Assembly (NCBI RefSeq): GCF_002577195.1
Contig: NZ_NULG01000016.1
Span: forward strand, 110,064 to 174,063
From: Bacillus sp. AFS041924
Lineage (GTDB): Bacteria > Bacillota > Bacilli > Bacillales > Bacillaceae_G
DNA length: 64,000 nucleotides
Direction of reading: 5' to 3'
Shown: piece by piece, positions 43,446 to 51,712 of the stretch
How the letters are laid out: each line of letters opens with the position of its first letter
Position numbering within the stretch: position 1 is the first letter of the stretch
Made by a program: the position numbers and the translations under genes
The notes under the pieces: model-generated
Database searches by the model: none
What the model was told of the DNA's origin: nothing
What the model saw: only the letters and a program-made list of their open reading frames with translations

Positions 43446-44118
43446 TGATATATCCTACCCCGCGTACAGTTTGTATATATTTAGCTGGCAAAATCTCACG
43501 TAACCGTTTAATCGCCACATCAATTTTGTTTTTGTCAGAATCAGAAACATCTCCATGTTGCCAAACCTCATTTGCTAATTCTTCACGTGAAACAGGCTGG
43601 TTTTTATTTTTTAGCAAATAGACAAGAATATCGTATAAAATCGGACTTGGCGAAGCAATCTCCTGCCCAATCGTTACCCTTCGATTTGTTAAAGATATCG
43701 TTAAATCCCTGTATGATAACGACTCAGACATTGAAGATTTACCTAATCTACGCAGCACTGTTTGAATTTTAGCAATTAAGATTGGCAAAGAATAAGGCTT
43801 TGTGATGTAATCCTCCGCACCTGAATACAACCCTTGAGTCACATCAGTTGGATCCGCCCTAGCTGTTAAGTACATATACGGCGTATTTTTTTTTTCAGAA
43901 ATCATTCTCGCAACATCTAATCCAGAACACATTAACCCATATTGAGCAAATGAATCCAACGTTATATCTAAAAGCATTAAATCATAATTGTTATCTAATG
44001 CAGCATAGTATGTATCTTTCGCATTATCAAAAAAATCCACTTCAAACGAAGCCTCTTGCAGCATCTCCTGCAAAAAAGAACCAATCTCCCGATCATCATC
44101 CATAATCAACAATCGCAT
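43435..44118 (-). CDS. OmpR-family response regulator
   Basis: A 227-residue regulator with a receiver domain and a winged-helix DNA-binding domain. The acidic pocket is MDDDRE (D7, D8), the phosphorylation site D51 in LMLLDITL, the switch Thr at 85 and the conserved Lys107 in YITKPYS. The receiver carries an unusual insert after D51 (SFAQYGLMCSGLDVARMI) compared with the usual six-residue loop. The effector domain ends KIDVAIKRLREILP...IQTVRGVGYIIE. It heads the operon with the kinase, 11 bases overlapping. ATG 44118 lies behind GAGGTG. Confidence 0.88.
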   Translation of the reverse strand: MRLLIMDDDREIGSFLQEMLQEASFEVDFFDNAKDTYYAALDNNYDLMLLDITLDSFAQYGLMCSGLDVARMISEKKNTPYMYLTARADPTDVTQGLYSGAEDYITKPYSLPILIAKIQTVLRRLGKSSMSESLSYRDLTISLTNRRVTIGQEIASPSPILYDILVYLLKNKNQPVSREELANEVWQHGDVSDSDKNKIDVAIKRLREILPAKYIQTVRGVGYIIED

Positions 44119-44364
44119 AACTTACACCTCTTTGTTAATTTTTCCAAATTGAAGAAAAATATTAGACTCAATCTATATTAACATACAAGTGAAAATTTGC
44201 CTGTTTGGATGACATTTTAATTACAATTGTGTCAGTGGAGGTTCAGTAAATTGTAAGTGGTTTGTTCAGTATCATTCATGTTTTAATATGACCTGTGACA
44301 AGTTGAATTTATTTTTAATCCAAAGGAAAACGATTATAGAACAATATAAAGCGGAGGGAATTAA

Positions 44365-45051
44365 ATGGCTGTTTTTGGTGGGATATTATTATTTCTAAGT
44401 ATTATAGCACTTATTTTATTTCTAGTTTTATCGGTAGTCTCTTTAATAAAGAGAAATGGTAAGATGAAACGTAACCTAAAGATTGCTGCTAGTGCATTTG
44501 GAGCAATTATTGTAAGTTTTGTTATTATAGGTGCGAGTCCGGATAGTGGCACTGAAAGTACAACTCCTAAGAAAGAAAAATTATCATCTGAACAAATAGC
44601 ACAACAGAAAGCAGAAAATGAAAGAAAGGCTAAAGCAAAAGCGGAAGCAGAAGCTAAGATTAAAGCAGAAGAAGCTGCGAAAGCAAAAGCGGAAGCAGAA
44701 CGTAAGGCAAAAGAAAAAGCTCAAAAGTTTGCAAATGCAAAACCAATTGACTATCCTCACCTTAAGAAAAATCCAGATCGTTACAAAGGTCAGTTTGTAA
44801 AATACACAGGTGAAATCATTCAAATTATGGAAGATGACAACTACTCAAATATCCGTATCGCTGTTACAAAAGATAGCTACGGTTATAACTATGATGATGT
44901 AATCTTCGTTGAATACCCTGACGTAACTGATTATGTAGAAGGTGATGTTGTGTCAGTTTGGGGAGAAATCACTGGAGATTATTCTTATACTTCACAAGCA
45001 GGTTGGGATATTTCAATTCCAGGAATGTTAGCTGAAAAAGTAAGTAAGTAA
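44365..45051 (+). CDS. Membrane-anchored Ala/Lys-rich coiled-coil protein with OB-like C-terminus
   Basis: A 228-residue protein. Two hydrophobic helices (about 4-27 and 39-57) are followed by a Lys/Ala/Glu-rich coiled coil (roughly 70-120, with repeated KAKAEAE-type units) and a C-terminal beta domain starting DYPHLKKNPDRYKGQFVKYTGEIIQI and including DVVSVWGEITGDYSY. The last part looks like the OB-fold tails seen in many Bacillus membrane proteins. The function is unknown. GCGGAGGG precedes ATG 44365. It is the last ordinary gene before the accessory island; an IS remnant starts about 105 bases downstream. Confidence 0.7.
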   Translation: MAVFGGILLFLSIIALILFLVLSVVSLIKRNGKMKRNLKIAASAFGAIIVSFVIIGASPDSGTESTTPKKEKLSSEQIAQQKAENERKAKAKAEAEAKIKAEEAAKAKAEAERKAKEKAQKFANAKPIDYPHLKKNPDRYKGQFVKYTGEIIQIMEDDNYSNIRIAVTKDSYGYNYDDVIFVEYPDVTDYVEGDVVSVWGEITGDYSYTSQAGWDISIPGMLAEKVSK

Positions 45052-45155
45052 TAGTTTTTAAATAGAGTTCTTCAACTTGGAATCTTTTGGCATGCTATTT
45101 ATCAAATAAGCGAAGCAAATTAATTTGTTCAGTTAAATAATTTTTTAATTTTTAA

Positions 45156-45976
45156 AAGAGGATGTCCCAAAAGTATAAACTTTTTGGGGCATCCTTTTTT
45201 GAACATAAAAAAATAAGAAAATCGTTCTATTTGGTATAATTAAGTCACCAATAAACTAAACCTGAAAGGAACGATTTTCTTAGGTGTAAACAGTATAACA
45301 TGAACCAACTAACACTTCCAATGGACATTGAGGTATTAATATCTACTAATCACCTTGACTGTTTAATTGACACTGCGGTCGACAAAATGAATCCTACTAT
45401 TTTTCTTCTTTTCATCCAGGTTGTGGCCGTCCGCCATATCATCCAAAAATGATGTTAAAAGTCATCCTTTATGCTTATTCAAACCGAATGTATTCCTCTA
45501 GACAAATTGCGAAACAACTGAAAGAGAATATTGTTCTTATGTGGCTTTCGGATTTCCCAACGATTAACCGTTTCCGAAGCGATCAAATGAAAGACGTAAT
45601 TTATGAAACGTTCTTTTCAATTGTCCAACTTCTTCGAGCAGAAGGTCTTGTAAAACTTGAGGACTATTTTCTTGATGGTACCAAAATTGAGGCAAATGCC
45701 AATACACATTTGATAAGGAACAAACTAAGTCATGGAAAGAGCAAATCAGCCACGTTGAAAATATGTCTGATGAGGAATTGGATGAGTGGATTTGTGCAAA
45801 TGATAAACGACTTGATTTCCGGGAATCCAATCAAAAAAACTGAAAAAATAACATAAAAATAGAAGGATATTTCCCCCCTAAAACCTCTAATTTTATAAAA
45901 ATCCCTCTAAAAATGAAGAAATTAAAAAAACTGCCTCAAAAGGTCGTTATTCAACGACCTTTTGAGACAGCCTCTT
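45156..45976 (+). mobile_element. Internally deleted IS1182-like insertion sequence
   Basis: The left end AGAGGATGTCCCAAAAG and the reversed right end AGAGGCTGTCTCAAAAG agree at 15 of 17 positions, forming terminal inverted repeats. Each end also folds into a hairpin (45155-45197 and about 45931-45970), as typical of this group. The 820-bp element lies well under the usual 1.6-1.9 kb and holds only shredded transposase pieces. No target-site duplication could be fixed. It borders the defence island. Confidence 0.65.
45300..45843 (+). pseudogene. Broken IS1182-family transposase
   Basis: Three collinear pieces of one transposase are visible. MNQLTLPMDIEVLISTNHL... runs from ATG 45300 and breaks by frameshift near 45405; PKMMLKVILYAYSNRMYSSRQIAKQLKENIV... 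continues from about 45449 to 45715, missing a few residues in LSDFPTINRF; then a frameshift leads to the normal C-terminus FDKEQTKSWKEQI...DEELDEWICANDKRLDF ending TGA 45841-45843. About half of the usual protein, including most of the DDE core, has been deleted between the second and third pieces. It cannot encode an active transposase. Confidence 0.75.
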
Positions 45977-46117
45977 CTTGTGTTTTTTAGCAAAAGATGA
46001 CTAAAAAATTTACTTAAATTTTTAATAACATGATATAATTTTTTTGTGGTGATTTTTTCCAATTTCAAGTAATCTATAAGGCTAATTTGCTATTTTTTAA
46101 ATTTTTCAGGAGGAAAA

Positions 46118-46423
46118 ATGGGGATCTCTTTAATAGAAATAAAAAACTGTAAATCATTATTAAATATCAAAATTGACATAAATTCTTTAACATGTTTAAT
46201 AGGGGAAAATGGTACAGGAAAATCCAATATTCTAAAAGCTTTAAAATATTTCTTTGATAATATAACGTCACATAATTTTAATGCGAATTTGCATGACATA
46301 AATAATCCATTTAGTCTATTTATGGAAATATCAATCTATTTTGACTTTTCTAATTTACTCACTATAGCAGATAACCAATTTTTTTAAAAATTTCCTTTTG
46401 AATCTGATAATGAAGATATTTGA
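46118..46423 (+). pseudogene. N-terminal fragment of an OLD-like AAA ATPase
   Basis: ATG 46118, behind AGGAGG, opens a frame starting ISLIEIKNCKSLLNIKIDINSL and the Walker A loop GENGTGKSN (29-37), the standard beginning of OLD-family/RecF-like ATPases. It stops at TAA 46385-46387 after 89 codons; KFPFESDNEDI continues in frame to TGA 46421. No Walker B or nuclease domain follows. The remainder has been lost, probably when the restriction gene behind it was joined. OLD-type nucleases occur in anti-phage systems, for example Gabija. Confidence 0.65.
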
Positions 46424-46440
46424 AAAGAGGAGTAACAAGT

Positions 46441-47634
46441 ATGGAATTTTTTCGTAATCAACCCGTTTCTCAACAAAAAGAATACACAGAATTATTGAAG
46501 TTAGTTGGTAGCTTGTCTAATTTATTTGCAGATAGTGACGTTCCGTACTTGTATTATAGGGCAGCGGAGAATATATTTTGTCGGGCATTTCAAGCTGTCA
46601 ACTTATCAAGAGGAGATGTATCAGCGGATGCATCTAAAAATAATATAGGTATAGGCTTAAAGACATTTTTACATAATAACGGGAAGACGTTTCAAAAAGT
46701 TGCAGAATTCAATAAAAAAAATTCTACGTATGTAGGAAATACACCAACTGAAATAGTATACGAAATAGCAAAGTTACGAAATAAGCGTCTAGAATTCACA
46801 AAAGAAGCACATTCATTAGATAATCTTATGTATCATCTTGTTACACGTAAACCCGAAGCTATGTATTTGTATGAAGAAAGTATGCCACTTGTTAAAATTG
46901 AAGATATTCGAGGAATCAAAAAGAATGAAAATACGATTCATTTTACTGATGGCATAGCTGAATATAACTTTAGTTTATCAAAATCCACACTATTAAAAAG
47001 ATTTATTACCCTTGAACCTATTACAACTATTCCAGTTGAAATTTTGAACGATCCTTATGGTTTCTTACTCACAAATAGAGAAATATTGCTTTCAAATGAG
47101 AAACAAACATTGCGATATCCTTTTGTGTACTTACCTCTTTATGCCTCAAGCACTGTGGGGAAAGAACGACAATTTCTTGAAGAAAAAAGTGGCTTAAATC
47201 AATGGAATGCTGCTCCACGTACAAAAAATGGACCTCTTCGTCATGAACATGAAGTTTACATTCCTGTCCCAGTCAGTCTTCATAGACTTGTGCCAGACTT
47301 TTTTCCACCTCGTGATGTACCATTTACGCTTGAGTTACCGAATGGTACTGAAATTTCTGCTAGTATGTGTCAACAAGCGAGTAAAAAAGAAGGTGAAACT
47401 CATTTTGGAAAGGGATTAATGAGTAATCCCAACAAAGCATTGGGTAAGTGGTTATTACAAGATTTATTAAAAGTCCCACCTCGAAAACTTGTCACATACG
47501 AGATGTTAGAAGAAATTAATATAGATTCTGTAATTCTCTACAAAAAAGCGGAAGACCGATTCAGTTTGGATTTTGCCAAAGTTGGAAGTTTCGAGGAATA
47601 TTACCAAAGTTTAACTAGTAACCTAAGTACTTAA
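46441..47634 (+). CDS. Probable type II restriction endonuclease (NgoFVII-like C-terminus)
   Basis: A 397-residue protein begun at ATG 46441 behind GAGGAG (spacer about 8). The C-terminal part (from about 257: PRTKNGPLRHEHEVYIPVP... DVPFTLELPNGTEISASMCQ... GKWLLQDLLKV) is of the B3-like DNA-recognition type found in NgoFVII-family restriction enzymes. The N-terminal part includes RGDVSADASKNNIGIGLKTFL, which may be the nuclease core. It lies 200 bases before a C5 cytosine methyltransferase, the expected partner, so together they make a restriction-modification unit. The exact nuclease fold (PD-(D/E)XK or other) is uncertain. Confidence 0.7.
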   Translation: MEFFRNQPVSQQKEYTELLKLVGSLSNLFADSDVPYLYYRAAENIFCRAFQAVNLSRGDVSADASKNNIGIGLKTFLHNNGKTFQKVAEFNKKNSTYVGNTPTEIVYEIAKLRNKRLEFTKEAHSLDNLMYHLVTRKPEAMYLYEESMPLVKIEDIRGIKKNENTIHFTDGIAEYNFSLSKSTLLKRFITLEPITTIPVEILNDPYGFLLTNREILLSNEKQTLRYPFVYLPLYASSTVGKERQFLEEKSGLNQWNAAPRTKNGPLRHEHEVYIPVPVSLHRLVPDFFPPRDVPFTLELPNGTEISASMCQQASKKEGETHFGKGLMSNPNKALGKWLLQDLLKVPPRKLVTYEMLEEINIDSVILYKKAEDRFSLDFAKVGSFEEYYQSLTSNLST

Positions 47635-47836
47635 TGTTCTGTAATAGCATAAATATGTTTTTTGATAAAACAATAAGTAAAAAACATAATATATGCCAAA
47701 TTTATCTTCAAACAAAATATATACTTTCCATAAAATAATTTCTATAAGGGGCAGCCAAAGTCAATTATATATGTTAAAATAAAATATATCTCGTATATGA
47801 GAACATATATTCGATTTTTGGGTAGGAGGTCAATAA

Positions 47837-48940
47837 ATGCCATATAAAGTTGCAAGTTTGTTTGCCGGAATCGGAGGAATTGATAAGGGTTTTGAACAAG
47901 CCGGAGCCAATATTATTTGGGCAAACGAGATGGACAAGAATGCATGTATTACTTATAGAGAAAACTTTAATCATACATTAATAGAAGCAGATATACGTAA
48001 AGTAAGTGCACATGAAATGCCAAAAGTTGATATTTTAACTGCTGGATGGCCATGTGTTGCATTTTCTGTTGCTGGGAATAGACATGGAATGAAATATAAA
48101 TGTCATGAATGTGAACACGAGCATAGTGTTACTTTTGACGAATACAAGAATGGAGCCTTATGTCCAGAATGTAGTGGATACACAGAAGCAATTGATCCGC
48201 GTGGTACATTATTCTTTGATGTTATTCGTTTTATTCGTGAAAGAGAACCAAGGGCTATCTTTTTAGAAAATGTAAAAAATCTAAAAGGACATGATAACGG
48301 CAATACATTTAGAGTTATCAAGCAAATGCTTAGAGAAAGCGGATATGACATCGATAGTAAGGTTATGAATACAATGGAATATGGAGATATTCCACAAAAC
48401 AGGGAGAGAATATTCATTGTTGGATTTAAGAACAAAGAGGCCTTAAGTAATTTTGTATGGCCGGACAAGCTTGATCCTACAAAAACTATTGATGATATTT
48501 TAGATCGAGACGAAGAACAAGATTCTGCATTTTACTATACCGTTTCTAGTCAATATTACAATATGATTCTGGAATCAATGAAACGTAGAGATACAGTATA
48601 TCAATTACGAAGGGTGTATATAAGAGAAAATCGAAGTAATGTTTGTCCAACCCTTACTGCAAATATGGGAACTGGGGGACACAATGTTCCTCTAATTATA
48701 GATAATTGGGGATATAGAAAGCTTACTCCTAAAGAGGCTTTACGTTTTCAAGGATTCCCGGTGGATGATGATTATAAAATTCCAGAAAAAATGGCTAATT
48801 CTCATATTTACAAACAAGCTGGTAATGCAGTAAGTGTACCTGTAATTAAAAGACTTGCTACTAATATGATTGTAGCACTCGACACTGTTTATAATAAGGA
48901 AACTGTTAAAGTAAAAGAAAAAATAGAAGCAACGGTTTAG
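47837..48940 (+). CDS. DNA (cytosine-5) methyltransferase with zinc-ribbon insert
   Basis: A 367-residue C5 methyltransferase. Motif I is ASLFAGIGGIDKGFEQAG, motif IV GWPCVAFSVAG with catalytic C73, motif VI FLENV, motif VIII QNRERIFIVG and motifs IX-X CPTLTANMG... LTPKEALRFQGFP...QAGNAVSVPV. Between motifs IV and VI lies a four-cysteine insert, KCHEC (C89, C92) and LCPEC (C109, C112), which should bind one zinc ion. It methylates an unknown cytosine site, protecting host DNA from the nearby nuclease, and could also serve as the DrmMII-type component of the DISARM genes downstream. AGGAGG precedes ATG 47837. Confidence 0.9.
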   Translation: MPYKVASLFAGIGGIDKGFEQAGANIIWANEMDKNACITYRENFNHTLIEADIRKVSAHEMPKVDILTAGWPCVAFSVAGNRHGMKYKCHECEHEHSVTFDEYKNGALCPECSGYTEAIDPRGTLFFDVIRFIREREPRAIFLENVKNLKGHDNGNTFRVIKQMLRESGYDIDSKVMNTMEYGDIPQNRERIFIVGFKNKEALSNFVWPDKLDPTKTIDDILDRDEEQDSAFYYTVSSQYYNMILESMKRRDTVYQLRRVYIRENRSNVCPTLTANMGTGGHNVPLIIDNWGYRKLTPKEALRFQGFPVDDDYKIPEKMANSHIYKQAGNAVSVPVIKRLATNMIVALDTVYNKETVKVKEKIEATV

Positions 48941-48970
48941 GAGACCTTTCTGGGTCTCTTTTCTTTTTTT
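48941..48970 (+). terminator. Rho-independent terminator of the methyltransferase gene
   Basis: GAGACC (48941-48946) pairs with GGTCTC (48953-48958), followed by TTTTCTTTTTTT. Confidence 0.75.
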
Positions 48971-49150
48971 AATGTTATGTGGAATTTTCTCTTCAAGAGT
49001 ATACATTTTTTAATAGGTTGTTAATATTGTTGATTATTTACTATGATTTTGGGTATTTCTAATACTTTTGATATTACTAAATTTCCTTATTACTAAATTT
49101 TGGATAGGATTTCATTAATAAATTATTATAAACATTGCGAGGTGTATAAA

Positions 49151-49180
49151 AAAAGAGAAGCCTAAAAAATATGGATTCTC
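49151..49180 (-). terminator. Terminator of the minus-strand nuclease gene
   Basis: On the minus strand GAGAA(T)CC pairs with GG(C)TTCTC around an AT-rich loop, then TTTTTTTAT. It lies about 70 bases past the stop codon at 49247. The bases between 48971 and 49150 contain no gene. Confidence 0.55.
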
Positions 49181-49246
49181 AAATTTGTTTTAGTAAATAA
49201 TTTCTATGTTTTTTTAAAAGATTTTCTTCTAGAACTCACGTATTTT

Positions 49247-50038
49247 TTACAAGTTTTGTAACATTTCAATTAACTCTTGAATATTATGTAGATTTCCAGC
49301 CTGTATATAATAGTTATCAGCGTCCATTATGTTGTTAGGACCAATTCTATTTAGAAATGCTCCTTGTGGGATAAAGTAGTTATTTTCAATTAATTGGACC
49401 AAATCATTTCTTGTCATATACCCCGGAATATCATAGGTGAATTCTTGTTCCATAATTAATTCTCTAAGAGCGTCCCTGTTACATATATCGTTGAAATACA
49501 ATCTATTTTGTCTCAAAATATCTGCAGTATATGGTTCTAATCTTATTAATACAAAATAATGATAAAGTTCATTATTTGTATTTAAGTTTGGAATGTACAA
49601 TCCTTCTTCATTCCAATCTTCTGCCTCCAGTAACAATAACTGTCCAAATGACTTCGTAGACTTAACTGCAATTTTCCTGTCCAAATACTCAAAGTCACTA
49701 GAATCCCAGACTCCTTCTTCATACATTTCTAGATCTGGTCTTGGTACTAATACCCCATTATCATTTAATACACTCCAAAGTGCAAACTCTGCTAATTTCC
49801 CTTGAAAAGTATCCGCAAAAATTTCACCATTACGTCTACGGTTATTACCACCTGTTCTATGATTTCGGTGGTGTCCTTGGCGCCCAAAACTCATATCATA
49901 AGCAAAGTTAAAAACTTCTTCTATCACCTCATGACTAAATGTAGCTATAGGAACAAATTCTTTCCTGTTAGTAAAGCGGTAAACATCCTGATATCTACCA
50001 ACTTTTGGGTTAAGTTGTCTAATTAGTTGTAACTTCAT
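49247..50038 (-). CDS. Predicted PD-(D/E)XK-type nuclease
   Basis: A 263-residue soluble protein begun at ATG 50038 behind AGGAGG. The order of acidic residues and lysine fits a PD-(D/E)XK nuclease core: E84 in QGKLAEFALWSVL, D115 in WDSSDFEYLDRKIAVKSTK with K126 (AVK in place of the usual ExK). A basic Gly/Asn/His-rich region (GHHRNHRTGGNNRRRN) precedes the core and could contact DNA. No family name is recalled. It is convergent with the C5 methyltransferase and divergent from the DISARM-like operon, so it may be a second restriction enzyme, or the accessory nuclease of the island. Confidence in the fold is moderate. Confidence 0.55.
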   Translation of the reverse strand: MKLQLIRQLNPKVGRYQDVYRFTNRKEFVPIATFSHEVIEEVFNFAYDMSFGRQGHHRNHRTGGNNRRRNGEIFADTFQGKLAEFALWSVLNDNGVLVPRPDLEMYEEGVWDSSDFEYLDRKIAVKSTKSFGQLLLLEAEDWNEEGLYIPNLNTNNELYHYFVLIRLEPYTADILRQNRLYFNDICNRDALRELIMEQEFTYDIPGYMTRNDLVQLIENNYFIPQGAFLNRIGPNNIMDADNYYIQAGNLHNIQELIEMLQNL

Positions 50039-50179
50039 AGATTTTCTCCTCCTTTTTTCATGCTTCTATAAATTTAATTCTATGATGATTAATGGTAAAA
50101 TTCCACAAAAAAGTAATTTTATGGAAAAAATTGATATGCATTTATTCTTATAAAGTTTAATTGATAAGGGAGTGTTAAA

Positions 50180-50496
50180 TTGGAAATTGTACAAAATCTA
50201 GCACAAATTCATCCCGAAAATTGTGTTTATAGTGAAAATCAAATTAATGGCAATGTAAATGAAAGTCTTTTAGTTGATATTAAATCAATCTTCTATCTTA
50301 AACATCTAATAAATTTTATAATGATTATTTAAAGAAGATTTTAGTAGTTGAAAATGGTAATTGACATAAAAACTCATTTAATGGCGATAGTCTTGTACGA
50401 AATACAGATCTGCTCTTTATAGGAAAGAATTTTGTAGAAAGCGGTACTACAGAATTCAATCAATATAAATTTATTTTTTGTTTTATTCAAATTTAA
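50180..50496 (+). pseudogene. Decayed gene of unknown family ahead of the DISARM-like operon
   Basis: TTG 50180 has AAGGGAG seven bases upstream and opens MEIVQNLAQIHPENCVYSENQI... until a stop near 50329. A shifted frame then continues NDYLKKILVVENGN, a TGA, and SFNGDSLVRNTDLLFIGKNFVESGTTEF to TAA 50494-50496. The pieces read as one protein of about 105 residues broken by a frameshift and a stop codon. The family is not recognised. Divergent from the nuclease gene at 49247-50038. Confidence 0.45.
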
Positions 50497-50576
50497 TAAA
50501 AAAAATCTAAGTTTTGATATATTGCAATTTCATATATTGAGTTTTGAGAAAAAGATTCATAGAAGTGCTCCTTATA

Positions 50577-50669
50577 ATGACTACTAAAGATATTATTTCT
50601 CGTGATAAATTACCTAACGTGTATAGTAAAATTTTATCATTAATTAAAGGGGAAATTTATCTCAGTTGA
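50577..50669 (+). other. Short ORF in the leader of the DISARM-like operon
   Basis: Thirty codons from ATG 50577 to TGA 50667-50669 (MTTKDIISRDKLPNVYSKIL...) with a weak upstream box (GTGCTCC). It could be a leader peptide, a relic or a chance ORF. The rest of 50497-50726 has no other feature I can support. Confidence 0.2.
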
Positions 50670-50726
50670 TATCTGTGATAAAATTACTATATAGATAAAT
50701 TTGGACTATTAGAAGGTGAATGAACG

Positions 50727-51707
50727 GTGACTATTAAGGATTTAAAAATTCTTAGTAAAAAAGGAACTCAAGATATACCAGATTGGATTAAATTTGCATT
50801 TGAATTAGGTTCTTACATAAATGATCAGGGTATAAAGTATAAAAAACCAATCAGATTACTAATTTCTCTCCCAAGTGACCATTACTTTTCTCTTTTTATA
50901 GCAATGGGGATAGCAGAAAAGACATTCTCAATAAATAAGCAGATGAGATCAATTAGAAAAACTATATTAGGTCTAGTACCAGGTAGCCGAATTATTTACA
51001 AGGATAAGGACTCCTCAAGAAAGGCGTCGGTAATTTGTGTAGAACCTAGTCCAGTTTTTGAAGGAGAAATGATTCTAAAAATTAAAGATGGAAAAATTGA
51101 GAGAGGTATTCCAGAGAATTATTGGATTGAGAGAGTAATTATTTTAGATGAAGAATTTGATGAGATAAAGAGAACTAGAAAAGTAAGTAAAAACCAAAAG
51201 TTAGGTTTAGATAATAACCGTTTGCTAAAATTGCTTTATTCATCTAGTCAATTAAGTAAAGTTTCTTTTTATCCTGGTGATACATTTTATTTAGTTGGTA
51301 ACAATGCGCAATTAATTGAGTCAATGAGTGAAATGATTTTTTTTTATGATGGAATTCATGGATCAATTGGAGACTTTTTATATTTAGATAATAGTAATAG
51401 TTACACAAATGGCAAGTTATTTTCTTCTCAAATGAAAAAAAATGAGGACGAAATAATTGAAGAAGTACCAGTTATTTATTCGGATTTAAATAGTTATCTT
51501 AAACAGGATAAACAATTTTCTAAGAATCCCAAGATAATTTTATCTAGTAGAACAGACAACGAGATTCGGTTACATGAAGTAAAGGAAGAAGTTAAAAGAA
51601 ATTTACTGCAAGGTGAACACAAAATTGTAACTAATGAAATTGTTGAGTACTTAGATGCAATTGGAACTAAGATTCCACTGGGTATTGAGCTCCTTGCTTG
51701 GAGGTGA
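50727..51707 (+). CDS. DISARM-associated protein, possible N-terminal half of a split DrmE
   Basis: A 326-residue soluble protein begun at GTG 50727 behind AAGGTGA. The N-terminal part has WIKFAFELGSYINDQGIKYKKPIRLLISLPSDHYFSLFIAMGIAEKTF; the middle includes IILDEEFDEIKRTRK. There is no recognised catalytic motif. It shares its operon with the next three genes (the next GTG lies 5 bases after its stop). With the following protein it totals 837 residues; class 2 DISARM systems carry a DrmE protein of about that size of unknown function at this position. Assignment as split DrmE is from operon position and combined length only. Confidence 0.5.
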   Translation: MTIKDLKILSKKGTQDIPDWIKFAFELGSYINDQGIKYKKPIRLLISLPSDHYFSLFIAMGIAEKTFSINKQMRSIRKTILGLVPGSRIIYKDKDSSRKASVICVEPSPVFEGEMILKIKDGKIERGIPENYWIERVIILDEEFDEIKRTRKVSKNQKLGLDNNRLLKLLYSSSQLSKVSFYPGDTFYLVGNNAQLIESMSEMIFFYDGIHGSIGDFLYLDNSNSYTNGKLFSSQMKKNEDEIIEEVPVIYSDLNSYLKQDKQFSKNPKIILSSRTDNEIRLHEVKEEVKRNLLQGEHKIVTNEIVEYLDAIGTKIPLGIELLAWR

Positions 51708-51712
51708 CTATT

